This document shows positions 25,391 to 34,475 of a stretch of DNA of 64,000 bases, one piece after another. Made by a program: the position numbers and the translations under genes. The stretch is taken from positions 1-64,000 of the forward strand of contig NZ_VEIY01000003.1 of the NCBI RefSeq assembly GCF_007680845.1, given 5' to 3'. Source of the DNA: Curtobacterium pusillum (GTDB taxonomy: Bacteria; Actinomycetota; Actinomycetes; Actinomycetales; Microbacteriaceae). Every line of letters begins with the position of its first letter. Position 1 is the stretch's first letter. The notes below the pieces were generated by a model that was given only the letters and a program-made list of their open reading frames with translations, was not told the origin of the DNA and searched no databases.

Positions 25391-25894
25391 ATGACCGACA
25401 CCAGCACCACCACGAACACGTCCACCACGTCGCCCTTCTCGACGACGCCCGAGCTCGCCGCCGGTGTGGCGCAGTTCCTCGCCCCCGTCGTGATCGACCT
25501 CGAGGCACTCGTCGTCAACGGCAAGCAGGCGCACTGGCACGTCCGCGGCCGGAACTTCGTCGGCGTGCACGAACTCCTCGACACCATCGTCGAGCACGCC
25601 CAGGAGTGGGCCGACCTCGCCGCGGAGCGCATCGTCGCCCTCGGCCTGCCGGTCGACTCGCGCATCGCCACCGTCGCCGCCAAGACCACGATCCCGCCGC
25701 TGTCCGAGGGGTTCCAGAACTCCGACGTGACCATCACCGAGGTCATCGCCGAGATCGACGCCGCCCTGCTCCAGGTGCGCCGCGCGGTCGAGGGGCTCGA
25801 CGAGGTCGACCTCAACAGCCAGGACGTCGTCATCGAGATCGAGCGCGGCCTCACGAAGGACCGCTGGTTCCTGCAGGCGCACCTGGCCGCGTAG
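25391..25894 (+). CDS. dps: Dps-family DNA-protecting ferritin
   Basis: The 167-residue protein has a Thr/Ser-rich N-terminal tail (about 20 residues) followed by the Dps four-helix core. The inter-subunit ferroxidase site is visible as NGKQAHWHVRG and FVGVHELLDTIVEHAQEWAD with AAERI. WFLQAHL ends the core. Dps dodecamers oxidise and store iron with peroxide and coat DNA in stress. AAGGAAA precedes ATG 25391. Its position behind an iron-box gene suits iron-linked control. Confidence 0.92.
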   Translation: MTDTSTTTNTSTTSPFSTTPELAAGVAQFLAPVVIDLEALVVNGKQAHWHVRGRNFVGVHELLDTIVEHAQEWADLAAERIVALGLPVDSRIATVAAKTTIPPLSEGFQNSDVTITEVIAEIDAALLQVRRAVEGLDEVDLNSQDVVIEIERGLTKDRWFLQAHLAA

Positions 25895-25908
25895 TCGCAA
25901 CCACCGTC

Positions 25909-25950
25909 GGACGGGAGGCGCGGTGCCAGCTGGCACCGCGCCTCCCGTCC
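25909..25950. repeat. Perfect 42-bp palindrome, terminator-like, dispersed family
   Basis: Arms 25909-25929 and 25930-25950 are perfectly complementary with AGCT at the centre. It lies just after dps and acts as a probable terminator. A near-identical copy is at 35599-35646, and its arm word CGGGAGGCGCGG recurs across the right part of the window. Confidence 0.8.
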
Positions 25951-26089
25951 GTCCGTGGTCGCGTCGCAGGCCGCGCGTGCGTCGAACCGAGGCGTTCACG
26001 CGATCGCCGCCGCCGGTTCACCCGCCTGTACCTCCGCACAGCCATCCTCGGATGGCACCCGTTCGGGGCACAGACGAGGGGAACACGCA

Positions 26090-27781
26090 ATGCAGCAGAA
26101 CCCGAAGCGCCGCCGTCGCGCGGCGATCGCACTCGGCGCCGCGGTCGTCGCCGGCGCCATCGCGATCCCGGGCACGGCCGAGGCCGTCGCTCACCTGGCC
26201 CTGAGCCAGCAGGGCGGCGCCGCGCGTCACCAGGGCGACCAGACCCGCTCGATCCAGCAGGCGATCAAGAAGGCCGGCGCGAGGAACGTCATCCTGCTCA
26301 TCGGCGACGGGATGGGTGACTCCGAGATCACGATCGCGCGGAACTACCAGTACGGCGCGGCCGGACGGCTCCCGGGCCTCGACGCCCTGCCGCTCACCGG
26401 CTCGTACACGACGTACTCGGTGGTCAAGGACGGCGCCGACAAGGGCAAGCCGGACTACGTCACCGACTCGGCGGCGTCCGGCAGCGCCTGGTCCACCGGC
26501 ACGAAGACGTACGACGGCGCGATCTCGGTGGACGTCGACGGGAAGCCCCAGCAGACGCTGCTCGAGCTCGCGAAGGCCAACGGACTCCGCACCGGCGACG
26601 TCTCGACCGCCGAGATCCAGGACGCCACCCCGGCCGTCCAGGTCGCGCACGTCGGCGCTCGCTCCTGCTACGGCCCTGACACGGCGTCGTGCGGCACGGA
26701 TGCCCTGCAGAACGGCGGCCTCGGCTCGATCAGCGAGCAGCTGCTGGGCGCGCGTCCGGACGTCACCCTCGGCGGCGGCTCGGCGAGCTTCCAGCAGACC
26801 GCGAAGGCCGGCCAGTGGCAGGGTTCGACGCTGTTCGACCAGGCGGCGGACCGCGGGTACCAGGTGGTGTCCGACGCCGACGGGCTCGCTGCCGTCCGTC
26901 GTGCCGACCAGGCGAAGCCGCTCCTCGGGCTGTTCACACCGGGCAACTTCCCGACCCGCTACGCACCCACCACCGCGACCGTCGGCGGTGCCGACCAGAC
27001 ACCAGTGCAGTGCACGCCGAACCCGGCGCGGCTCTCGACGGGCCTGTCGCTGCAGTCGCTCACGAACAAGTCGATCGACCTGCTGGACCGCGATCGCGCG
27101 AAGTCCGGCAAGGGCTTCTTCCTCCAGGTCGAGGGCGCGAGCATCGACAAGCAGGACCACGCCGCCGACGCCTGCGGCCAGATCGGCGAGACGATCGACT
27201 TCGACGAGGCCGTCCAGTCCGCCCTCGCCTTCGCGAAGAAGGACGGCAACACGCTGGTCATCGCGACCGCCGACCACGCACACTCGAGCCAGATCGTGGA
27301 CAGCACGCCGCCGACGTCGCTGTCGACCGCGCTCCGCACCGCCGACGGCACGACGATGAAGGTCTCCTACGGCACCGCCGGAGCGGGCAGCTCCCAGCAG
27401 CACACCGGCACGCAGGTCCGGATCGCCGCGTACGGGCCCGGTGCGGCGAACGTCGTGGGTCTCTCCGACCAGACGGACACGTTCTTCACGATCCGCGACG
27501 GGCTCCGGCTGGACGACGACCTCGCGGCGCTGTCCCGCGGTGCACGCGTCGACCTGTCGGTCGGTGCGCCGCGCCCGGACCAGCGCGTGACCGTCACGGC
27601 CTCACGCTTCGCCGGGGACCGGCAGGTGCGGGTGCAGGTGGGGTCCACGGACCTCGGGACGGTCGACGTGATCGACGGGACCGCTCGGGTCACGTGGAAG
27701 GCGACCTCCGGGAAGTCGACCGTCACGGTCACGGGCGTGCAGTCCGGCAAGCAGGCGTCGAAGCAGGTGCGCGTCCGCTAG
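26090..27781 (+). CDS. phoA: Secreted alkaline phosphatase (PhoA family)
   Basis: The 563-residue protein has a signal peptide ([19 protein letters not shown], cleavage after a GTAEA-type site near residue 32). IGDGMGDSE supplies a metal Asp, [12 protein letters not shown] the nucleophile Ser, and [10 protein letters not shown] and TADHAHSSQ the metal His/Asp residues. A C-terminal region of about 80 residues (from [20 protein letters not shown]) looks like an Ig-like beta domain added to the catalytic core. It releases phosphate from monoesters outside the cell. No Pho box was identified. Confidence 0.93.
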   Translation: MQQNPKRRRRAAIALGAAVVAGAIAIPGTAEAVAHLALSQQGGAARHQGDQTRSIQQAIKKAGARNVILLIGDGMGDSEITIARNYQYGAAGRLPGLDALPLTGSYTTYSVVKDGADKGKPDYVTDSAASGSAWSTGTKTYDGAISVDVDGKPQQTLLELAKANGLRTGDVSTAEIQDATPAVQVAHVGARSCYGPDTASCGTDALQNGGLGSISEQLLGARPDVTLGGGSASFQQTAKAGQWQGSTLFDQAADRGYQVVSDADGLAAVRRADQAKPLLGLFTPGNFPTRYAPTTATVGGADQTPVQCTPNPARLSTGLSLQSLTNKSIDLLDRDRAKSGKGFFLQVEGASIDKQDHAADACGQIGETIDFDEAVQSALAFAKKDGNTLVIATADHAHSSQIVDSTPPTSLSTALRTADGTTMKVSYGTAGAGSSQQHTGTQVRIAAYGPGAANVVGLSDQTDTFFTIRDGLRLDDDLAALSRGARVDLSVGAPRPDQRVTVTASRFAGDRQVRVQVGSTDLGTVDVIDGTARVTWKATSGKSTVTVTGVQSGKQASKQVRVR

Positions 27782-27823
27782 TGCGCTGCGGACGGTGACC
27801 CCGACCGGCCGCGCGAGCGCGGG

Positions 27824-28486
27824 TCAGCCGGTCGGGGTCACCAGGCCCGTCTCGTAGGCCAGCACCACCACGTGCACGCGGTCCCGCAACTGCAGCTTCG
27901 CGAGGATCCGGCCGACGTGCGTCTTCACGGTCTGCTCCGCGATGAAGAGGTCCGCCGCGATCTCCCCGTTCGACCGCCCCCGCGCCACGAGCAGGAACAC
28001 GTCCCGCTCCCGTTCGGTGAGCACCGAGAGCACCTCGGTCCGCGGCGCGGCCGGCGGGGGACCGGCCACGAAGGCCTCGACGAGGTGCCGGGTCACCCGC
28101 GGCGCGAGCAGCGAGTCGCCCTCCGCCACCGTCCGGACCGCCTGCACGAGCTCGTCCGCGCTCGCGTCCTTGAGCAGGAAGCCGCTCGCCCCGGCACGGA
28201 GGGCGTCGAACACGTAGTCGTCGATGTCGAACGTCGTCAGCATCACGACCCGGACGGGCCGGTCGGACGGCGCCGCGGTGATCCGCCGGGTCGCCTCGAT
28301 CCCGTCCAGCTCCGGCATGCGGACGTCCATGAGGATGACGTCGGGCTGCAGGCGCAGCGCCTCGACCACCGCCTCGGCTCCGTCGACGGCCTCACCGACG
28401 ACCTCGACGTCGTCCTGGGCCTGGAGGATCGCCCGCAGTCCGACACGGAACATCTGCTGGTCGTCCACCACCATCACACGCGTCAT
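27824..28486 (-). CDS. NarL/FixJ-family response regulator
   Basis: The 220-residue regulator has receiver motifs VVDDQQMFR, ILMDVRMPELDG and LLKDASADELV, then a LuxR-type HTH (LTERERDVFLLVARGRSNGE and TVKTHVGRILAKL). It differs from the DevR-like protein in the recognition helix (AEQTVKTHV, not AEKTVKNYV). Coupled to its kinase by an ATGA overlap. The target is unknown. Confidence 0.92.
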   Translation of the reverse strand: MTRVMVVDDQQMFRVGLRAILQAQDDVEVVGEAVDGAEAVVEALRLQPDVILMDVRMPELDGIEATRRITAAPSDRPVRVVMLTTFDIDDYVFDALRAGASGFLLKDASADELVQAVRTVAEGDSLLAPRVTRHLVEAFVAGPPPAAPRTEVLSVLTERERDVFLLVARGRSNGEIAADLFIAEQTVKTHVGRILAKLQLRDRVHVVVLAYETGLVTPTG

Positions 28487-29691
28487 CGGGTTCCTCCGCC
28501 GGTCGCGGTGGGCAGGGTCACGGCGACGCGGAAGCCGCCGTCGGGGTCCGGCCCGTGGTCGATCGTGCCGCCGAGGGCGTGCACGCGTTCGCGCATGCCC
28601 GCGAGACCGAACCCGCCGTCGTCGGGCGGTGCGCCAGGGACGGAGCCAGCGGGTGGCGCGGCGTTGGCGACCTCGACCGTGAGGGCCGCGCCGCGCCTCC
28701 CGACCGTCACGACGCAGGACGCGCCGGGCGCGTGCCGGGCCACGTTGCCGAGCGCTTCCTGCACGACCCGGTACGCGGTGAGCTGGACGAGCCGGTCGAC
28801 GTCGTCGTCGGCGTCGAGCCGGAGTTCGACGGGGATCCCGGCGGCGCGCGTGGCCCGCACGAGGGCGTCGAGGTCGTCGAGCCGCGGCTGGGGTGCACGC
28901 TCCGCGTCGGCGTCCCCGCGGAGCGTGCCGAGCAGCTGCCGCATCTCGCGGAGCGCGGTGCGCGAGGTCTCGGCGATCGCGGCGAACTCGGCGCGGGCCT
29001 CCGGCGGCAGGTCGGCCACGCGGTACGGGGCGGACTCGGCCTGCATGTGCACGACCGACATGCTGTGCGCGACGACGTCGTGCAGCTCACGGGCGATGCG
29101 GGAGCGTTCCTCGACGGCGCGGCGGCGGGTCTGCTCGAGTTCGGCGTCCCGGCGGGCGGCGGCGAGCTCCTCGCGGATCGAGCGGCGCTGCCCGATGACG
29201 ATCGCCGCGGCCGCGAGGACGAGCGTGTCACCCGCCGTCACCACGAAGCTCGTCGCCCAGACGTCCGCCTGACCCCACCGACCGGGTGTGACGGCGACGA
29301 GCACGAGCGTCAGCACGGCGGCCGCGACCCACACCGTCGCGGTGAGTCGCCAGGTCGAGCGCACGCCGAGCACGACGAGGAGGACGCTCAGGCCGATGAT
29401 CCCGGTCACGGGGACGGGCCACGGCGCGGCCGCGCTCCCCGCGGTCACGAGGCCGAGCGTGGCGAGTCCGGCGAGGTGCGCGATCGACGACGCCCGGGGA
29501 AACAGGGGAGCGAGCCCGACGCTCAGGCTGAGCACCGCGGAGACGAGCATCGCGAGGGGGACCGGCACGTCGTAGTGGACGGCGGTGACGGGGGCGGCGA
29601 CGGCGAAGAGCGACACCGCGATGACGACGAGGCCGATCCGGACCGCGAGCAGCAGCCAGGAGGGCCTCGGCGGCTTCGGCGTGCTGGTCAC
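28483..29691 (-). CDS. Membrane sensor histidine kinase (HisKA_3, DesK/LiaS-like layout)
   Basis: The 402-residue protein has about five to six membrane helices in the first 165 residues, a short coiled coil, then the dimerisation domain SRIARELHDVVAHSMSVVHM with the phospho-His, and an ATPase domain ending GFGLAGMRERVHALGGTI. The sensing domain is intramembrane, suggesting envelope stress or lipid sensing. It overlaps the DedA gene upstream and the regulator downstream by 4 bases each. Confidence 0.9.
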   Translation of the reverse strand: MTSTPKPPRPSWLLLAVRIGLVVIAVSLFAVAAPVTAVHYDVPVPLAMLVSAVLSLSVGLAPLFPRASSIAHLAGLATLGLVTAGSAAAPWPVPVTGIIGLSVLLVVLGVRSTWRLTATVWVAAAVLTLVLVAVTPGRWGQADVWATSFVVTAGDTLVLAAAAIVIGQRRSIREELAAARRDAELEQTRRRAVEERSRIARELHDVVAHSMSVVHMQAESAPYRVADLPPEARAEFAAIAETSRTALREMRQLLGTLRGDADAERAPQPRLDDLDALVRATRAAGIPVELRLDADDDVDRLVQLTAYRVVQEALGNVARHAPGASCVVTVGRRGAALTVEVANAAPPAGSVPGAPPDDGGFGLAGMRERVHALGGTIDHGPDPDGGFRVAVTLPTATGGGTR

Positions 29692-30398
29692 GGTCGGGCG
29701 GTCTCTCCGGTGGGGACGATGCGGGGCGTGGGACGGGCGGCCGCGTCCGCCGTGCGGGCGGCCGCGTCCGCCGTGCGGGCGGCCGCGTCCGCCGTGCGGG
29801 CGTCCCGCCTGCGGGTGACTCTACCGAGCACCCGGTCGACGACGATCCCGAGGCCGGCGGCGACGACCATCGACACCGCGGCGGCGACGAGCGGCTCGTG
29901 CAGGACGCTCGACGCCGCGAGCGCGATCCCCACCGAGGTCGTCGACCACGCCAGCCCGGCGATCGAGCTGATGGCGAGGAACCGGCGGTAGGGCAACCGC
30001 GTCGCTCCGGCGGTCATGTTCACGGCGACGCGACCGACCGGGACGTACCGGCCGATGAGGATGAGGCTCGCGGACCGACGGCGCATCTGCCGCTCGGCGA
30101 ACCCGAACGCGGCGGCGATCCGGGGCCGCCGCGACCGGGCGAGGCGCGCGAGCCCGAGCCGCCGGCCGATCCAGTAGGCGACGGAGTCGCCCGCGATCGC
30201 GCCGAGGGCCGCGGCCCCGAGGACCCCGCCGAGCACCGGCTGCCCCGAGGTCGCGGCGACGGCGGCGATCGCGACGAGGGCGGACTCGCTCGGCACGGGC
30301 GGGAAGAACCCGTCGACGAGGCACAGGGCGAAGAGGACGACGAAGACGAGCGGGCTCGCGGCCAGCCCGAGGACGAGCGGGGTGATCTGGTCGAACAC
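29688..30398 (-). CDS. DedA/VTT-family membrane protein with a repeat tail
   Basis: The 236-residue protein shows DedA motifs: LCLVDGFFPPVPSESALVA, GAIAGDSVAYWIGRRLG and GRYVPVGRVAVNMTAGATRL. DedA proteins are lipid scramblases/transporters acting on phosphatidylglycerol-type or undecaprenyl lipids. The cytoplasmic tail carries RTADAAA three times, from a 21-bp tandem repeat. GTG 30398 follows GGGAG. It is in an operon with the kinase and regulator, hinting at control of membrane composition. Confidence 0.87.
   Translation of the reverse strand: MFDQITPLVLGLAASPLVFVVLFALCLVDGFFPPVPSESALVAIAAVAATSGQPVLGGVLGAAALGAIAGDSVAYWIGRRLGLARLARSRRPRIAAAFGFAERQMRRRSASLILIGRYVPVGRVAVNMTAGATRLPYRRFLAISSIAGLAWSTTSVGIALAASSVLHEPLVAAAVSMVVAAGLGIVVDRVLGRVTRRRDARTADAAARTADAAARTADAAARPTPRIVPTGETARP
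29734..29796 (-). repeat. Three exact tandem 21-bp repeats in the DedA gene
   Basis: Units 29734-29754, 29755-29775 and 29776-29796 are identical, followed by a partial copy. They encode the seven-residue RTADAAA tail repeats, and because 21 is a multiple of 3, copy changes would keep the frame. Confidence 0.9.
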
Positions 30399-30490
30399 GG
30401 GTGGCTCCCTCCGTCGACGAACCTCGTCGACGGTTCCGACGCTACGGACCACGGACGCTCTAGCCATCCCGCCCGGGTCTCGACCACCCC

Positions 30491-31378
30491 CTACCGCGGT
30501 ATGACTTCTCCCCGACCGAACACCACGTCGTGCGCTTCGACCCGACGGTCGGTGACGGTCGTCGGCGACTCGAGGTGCACGGCTCCGGACGGGAGGATCC
30601 CGGCGCCGCCGAAGCGTTCCATGACCCGCCACTGCGCGACGACGTCCTCGCCGGCGTGCTCCGGGGGCAGCGTCGGCCAGAAGCCGAAGCCGCCGACGGT
30701 CTCCAGCGCCTCCCGGTCGTAGAGGACGCACGCGCCGACCCAGGCGACCCGGTAGGGGACCCAGCCGCCGGGTTCGACGTCGAGCTCCGCCGCGAGGTGG
30801 GTCGGGTTCGCGGCGTTGTGCAGCGACCACCGGTCGAAGGCCGGGGTGCCGCGTCGGACCTCCTCGGGGACGACGGGGCCGTCCCACCGTTCGAACACCG
30901 CCGTCTCGTGAGGTCGGCGGTCGTCCAGGTAGGACAGGCCCTGCACGGCGCTGCCGACGAAGCCGCAGCCCAGGGAGCGGAGCGCGTCGAGCATCCGACC
31001 GACGGAGCCCGGTTCGAGCCAGACGTCGTCGTCGAGGAAGAGCACCGCGGGGGTGGTGGCGTGCTCGAGCAGGAACTGTCGATGTTCCGCCAGTCCGCGG
31101 CGCTCCGGGTGCGCGAGGACGACGACCTCACGGCCCTGGGCGCGGAGGACCCGGAGCATCGCGGCCACGGCCGGTTCGTCGGCGGCGCGGCCGAGGCGCG
31201 ACTGGTCGCTGAGCACGAGCCGGAGGTCGACGTCCGTCTGGGACGCCAGGCCGGCGAGCGTGGTGGCGAGTTCCGCGGGGCGGTCGACGGTCGGGACGAG
31301 CACGTCGACCGTCGCCGCGGGGGCGGTGTCCGCTGGTCCGGGCGCAGTTGCCCAGGATCCGGACCAGCGGGCGGTCAC
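30491..31378 (-). CDS. GT2-family glycosyltransferase
   Basis: The 295-residue protein has the GT-A fold start VDVLVPTVDRPAELATTLAG and a metal motif in VLFLDDDVWLEPGSV; a second catalytic region is AGEDVVAQWRVMERFG. No membrane helix is seen. The GTG start overlaps the hldE stop by 4 bases, so it belongs to the heptose gene cluster and may add a sugar to the heptose-containing glycan. Confidence 0.85.
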   Translation of the reverse strand: MTARWSGSWATAPGPADTAPAATVDVLVPTVDRPAELATTLAGLASQTDVDLRLVLSDQSRLGRAADEPAVAAMLRVLRAQGREVVVLAHPERRGLAEHRQFLLEHATTPAVLFLDDDVWLEPGSVGRMLDALRSLGCGFVGSAVQGLSYLDDRRPHETAVFERWDGPVVPEEVRRGTPAFDRWSLHNAANPTHLAAELDVEPGGWVPYRVAWVGACVLYDREALETVGGFGFWPTLPPEHAGEDVVAQWRVMERFGGAGILPSGAVHLESPTTVTDRRVEAHDVVFGRGEVIPR

Positions 31379-32868
31379 GGTGCCGGGTCCGGTTCCGGGC
31401 GCGCTGCCGCTTCGCGGATGCGACGGACGACCGCGGTCGTGGAGTGCTCCGGCACGTAGTCGACCATCACGACCTCGCCGCCGTACTGGCGGACGACCGC
31501 GGTCTCGCTGAGCATCTCGGGGGAGTAGTCGCCGCCCTTGACGTAGACCTCGGGTCGGAGTCGCTCGATGAGCGGGATGGGGGTGTCGGTGGCGAACACC
31601 GTGACGAGGTCGACGCAGGCGAGGGCGGCGAGCACGCCGGCACGGTCCTCGGCCGGGTTGATCGGCCGCTCCGGACCCTTGAGCCGGCGCACGGAGTCGT
31701 CGTCGTTGAGGGCGACGACGAGCAGGTCTCCGAGGTCACGGGCCTGCCGGAGGTAGGTGGTGTGCCCGCGGTGGACCACGTCGAAGCAGCCGTTCGTGAA
31801 CACGATCCGGCGGCCCGCCTGCCGCGCACGGTCGACGGCGTCGGCGAGTTCGTCGTGGTCGACGACGGCCGCGGCGGGAGCCGTGACCGACTCGACGAGC
31901 GCGGCCGCACTGCACACCGAGGTGCCGGCCTCGCGGACGACGACGTCCGCCGCGGCCTGCGCGATGGTCACCGCGTCCCGGACCGGGGCGCGGACGGCGA
32001 GGGCGACGGCCGCCGCGGCGCAGAAGGTGTCGCCGGCGCCGGACGCCTGCTGCTCGGACGCCGGCGTCGCCCGGGTCCGGAAGCCCTGGTCGGACCCGGT
32101 CTCGAGCAGGACCGTGCCGTCGCGGTCGAGCGTGACGACGGCCGCGCGCGCACCGGTCCGCGCGAGCACGTCGCTGCGGGCGCCGACGACGGCCGTGGCC
32201 CGCTCGGAGCCCGAGCCGAGTTCCCGTCCGAGGAGCGCCGCGGTCTCGCCGGCGTTCGGCGTCACGAGGTCCGGGTGGAGAGCCTCCCAGCGGGTGAGGT
32301 CGTGCGCGTCGACGACCACGGCGCCGGGCCGGTCGACGTCGAGCACCGGGACGACGTCGGACGCCTGCACCCCGAGCCCGTAGTCGCACACGACGGCGGC
32401 GTCGGCACAGCGGATCGCCCGTGCGACGGCCTTGGCCAAGCGCGCGCCGTGTTCCGCGGTGGGCGTCGCGGCGAGCTCGTCGACGCGGACGACCACACGG
32501 TCCCCGCCGACGACGCGGGACTTCGTGGTCGTGCGGGTACCCGGGACGACGACCATGAACGACGTGTCCACCCCCGCGGCGTCGAGGCGTTCGCGCAGCA
32601 CCCGGCCGGACTCGTCGTCGCCGAGGAGTCCGACCATCCGGACGCGGGCGCCGAGCGCGCGGGCGTTCACGGCGGTGTTCGCAGCGCCGCCGGGGACGGC
32701 CACGGTCTCGGTGACCCGGACGACCGGGGCCGGCGCCTCGCGGGAGACACGCTCGGCCTCGCCCACGGTCCAGCGGTCGAGGATGCAGTCGCCGATCACG
32801 ACGACGAGCGGTTCGCGGTCGTCGACCGTCGCGACGAAGTCCCGGACGAGCCGGACGTCGGCGGTCAC
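31375..32868 (-). CDS. hldE: Bifunctional heptose-7-phosphate kinase/heptose-1-phosphate adenylyltransferase (copy 1)
   Basis: In 497 residues, an N-terminal PfkB-type kinase (about 1-320; NTAVNARALGARVRMVGLLG and the catalytic ASGAGDTFCAAAAV) is joined to a cytidylyltransferase-fold domain (about 345-485; FTNGCFDVVHRGHTTYLRQA with HxGH, KGGDY, and STTAVVRRI). These are the two HldE activities of the ADP-heptose pathway: 1-phosphorylation of heptose 7-P and ADP transfer to heptose 1-P. The GTG start overlaps the aldehyde dehydrogenase stop. The nucleotide (ADP or other) is inferred from HldE similarity. Confidence 0.9.
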   Translation of the reverse strand: MTADVRLVRDFVATVDDREPLVVVIGDCILDRWTVGEAERVSREAPAPVVRVTETVAVPGGAANTAVNARALGARVRMVGLLGDDESGRVLRERLDAAGVDTSFMVVVPGTRTTTKSRVVGGDRVVVRVDELAATPTAEHGARLAKAVARAIRCADAAVVCDYGLGVQASDVVPVLDVDRPGAVVVDAHDLTRWEALHPDLVTPNAGETAALLGRELGSGSERATAVVGARSDVLARTGARAAVVTLDRDGTVLLETGSDQGFRTRATPASEQQASGAGDTFCAAAAVALAVRAPVRDAVTIAQAAADVVVREAGTSVCSAAALVESVTAPAAAVVDHDELADAVDRARQAGRRIVFTNGCFDVVHRGHTTYLRQARDLGDLLVVALNDDDSVRRLKGPERPINPAEDRAGVLAALACVDLVTVFATDTPIPLIERLRPEVYVKGGDYSPEMLSETAVVRQYGGEVVMVDYVPEHSTTAVVRRIREAAARPEPDPAP

Positions 32869-34340
32869 TTCGCACCGCCGGCGTCGACGGCGGGCGCGGT
32901 GTCCGGGACGGCAGCCGGGGACGCGTCGCCCGGAGCCGGGGCCGCCTCCAGGTGCACCACGGTCGTGGTCGTCATCTCGTCGAGCAGGTGCGGGCCGTAG
33001 CCGAAGCCGGCGCCCGACGCCCCGCGGGGCTGGGCGCTGCCGCCGGGCGCACCACCGAAGACGGCGTTGACCTTGACGGTCCCCACCGGCAGTTCGGCGG
33101 CGGCACGGAGCGCGTTCCCGGTGTCCCGCGTCAGGACGGTGGCGGCCAGGCCGTACCGGTCGGCGGCTGCGAGCCGGAGGCCCTCGTCGAAGTCGTCGAC
33201 GACGCGGACGGGCGCGATCGGGCCGAAGGTCTCCTCGGTCATCACGGTCATGTCGTCGGTGACGTCGGTGAGCACCGTCGCGGGGTAGAACACGCCGACG
33301 CCGTCCGGGGTGACCCCACCGGTGCGGGCGGTCGCGCCGCGCTCGAGGGCCTCGTCGACGTGCGCCTGCACGGTCCGACGGAGCCGGTCGTCGACGAGGG
33401 GGCCGTACTCGGCGGCCGGGGCGGCCGTGCGGCGTTCGGCCTCGGCGACGAGTGCGGTGACGAACGGTCCGGCGACGGCCCGGTGGACGTAGACCCGTTC
33501 GACGCTCGTGCAGATCTGGCCGGTGTTGGCGAACGCCCCGAGGGCGACCTGTGCCGCGGCCCACTCCGGGTCGACGTCGGCGTCCACGACGACGGCGTCG
33601 TTCCCGCCGTTCTCACGGATGACGTGCGCGCGGGTCGTCGTGGCGGCCTCGGCGAGTCGGTCGCCGGTCGCGGTGGACCCGACGTGGGCGTACACGTCGA
33701 TGCCGTCCTGGGCGAGCAGCAGCTCACCGGTGGCCGCGTCGCCGTCGACGCCCACGAGGACGCCGTCCGGCAGCGCCTCGGCGATGAGGGCGTTGAGGAG
33801 GGCGATCGTGGCGGGGGAGCGCTCGCTGCCCTTGTGCACGACGGTGTTGCCGGTGACGATCGCGGCGCCGAGGATCCCGCACGCGACGGCGACCGGGTCG
33901 TTCCACGGGGTCAGCGCGAGGACCACGCCACGGGGGTGCGGGACCGCCCAGTCGGCCGCGCCGAACTGCCCGCGGAGGGCTTCACCACGGTGGACCGGAC
34001 CGAGCTCGGCGTACTGCACGAGCGTGCCGACGCCGGCCTCGACCCCGCCGAGCGCGTCCCCGGGGACCTTGCCGGTCTCGCGCGTGTTGAGGTCGGCGAG
34101 CTCCTGCGCGTGCGCGCGGACGTTCGCGGCGGCGGCGTGGAGGAGCGCCCCGCGTTCCGCCGGTGCCGTGCGTGCCCAGGCCCCCGCGGCCGCACGGGCG
34201 CGCGCGACGGCGTCCCGGACGTCCTCCTCGGAGGCGCGACGGACGGTCGACGCGACCGATCCGTCGACGGGGTCGGTCACGACGATGTCGTCGGCGGCGG
34301 GAGCGACGCGGTCGTCGGTGGCGGGAGGTGCGATCGTCAT
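32865..34340 (-). CDS. NAD(P)-dependent aldehyde dehydrogenase
   Basis: The 491-residue enzyme has the ALDH features LTPWNDPVAVACGILGAAIV, the nucleotide-site GSTATG, the general-base Glu in IRENGGND, catalytic Cys in GQICTSVERVYV, and EETFGPIAPV. It leads an operon with hldE copy 1 and a GT2 gene. Its substrate is unknown; it may oxidise a sugar aldehyde or be metabolically unrelated. GGAAGGA precedes ATG 34340. Confidence 0.9.
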   Translation of the reverse strand: MTIAPPATDDRVAPAADDIVVTDPVDGSVASTVRRASEEDVRDAVARARAAAGAWARTAPAERGALLHAAAANVRAHAQELADLNTRETGKVPGDALGGVEAGVGTLVQYAELGPVHRGEALRGQFGAADWAVPHPRGVVLALTPWNDPVAVACGILGAAIVTGNTVVHKGSERSPATIALLNALIAEALPDGVLVGVDGDAATGELLLAQDGIDVYAHVGSTATGDRLAEAATTTRAHVIRENGGNDAVVVDADVDPEWAAAQVALGAFANTGQICTSVERVYVHRAVAGPFVTALVAEAERRTAAPAAEYGPLVDDRLRRTVQAHVDEALERGATARTGGVTPDGVGVFYPATVLTDVTDDMTVMTEETFGPIAPVRVVDDFDEGLRLAAADRYGLAATVLTRDTGNALRAAAELPVGTVKVNAVFGGAPGGSAQPRGASGAGFGYGPHLLDEMTTTTVVHLEAAPAPGDASPAAVPDTAPAVDAGGAK

Positions 34341-34475
34341 GGGGTCCTTCCGGAGCACGGGCGGGAGGTCCGACGGTCCTCGCCGGTCGCTGGGCGCGCA
34401 CTCGGGGTCGCGCTTCTCGTCCATCGGGCGCTCCTGCTGGGCGCCTCCGGCAGCGCCGTCCGGTAGACGTGAGGG

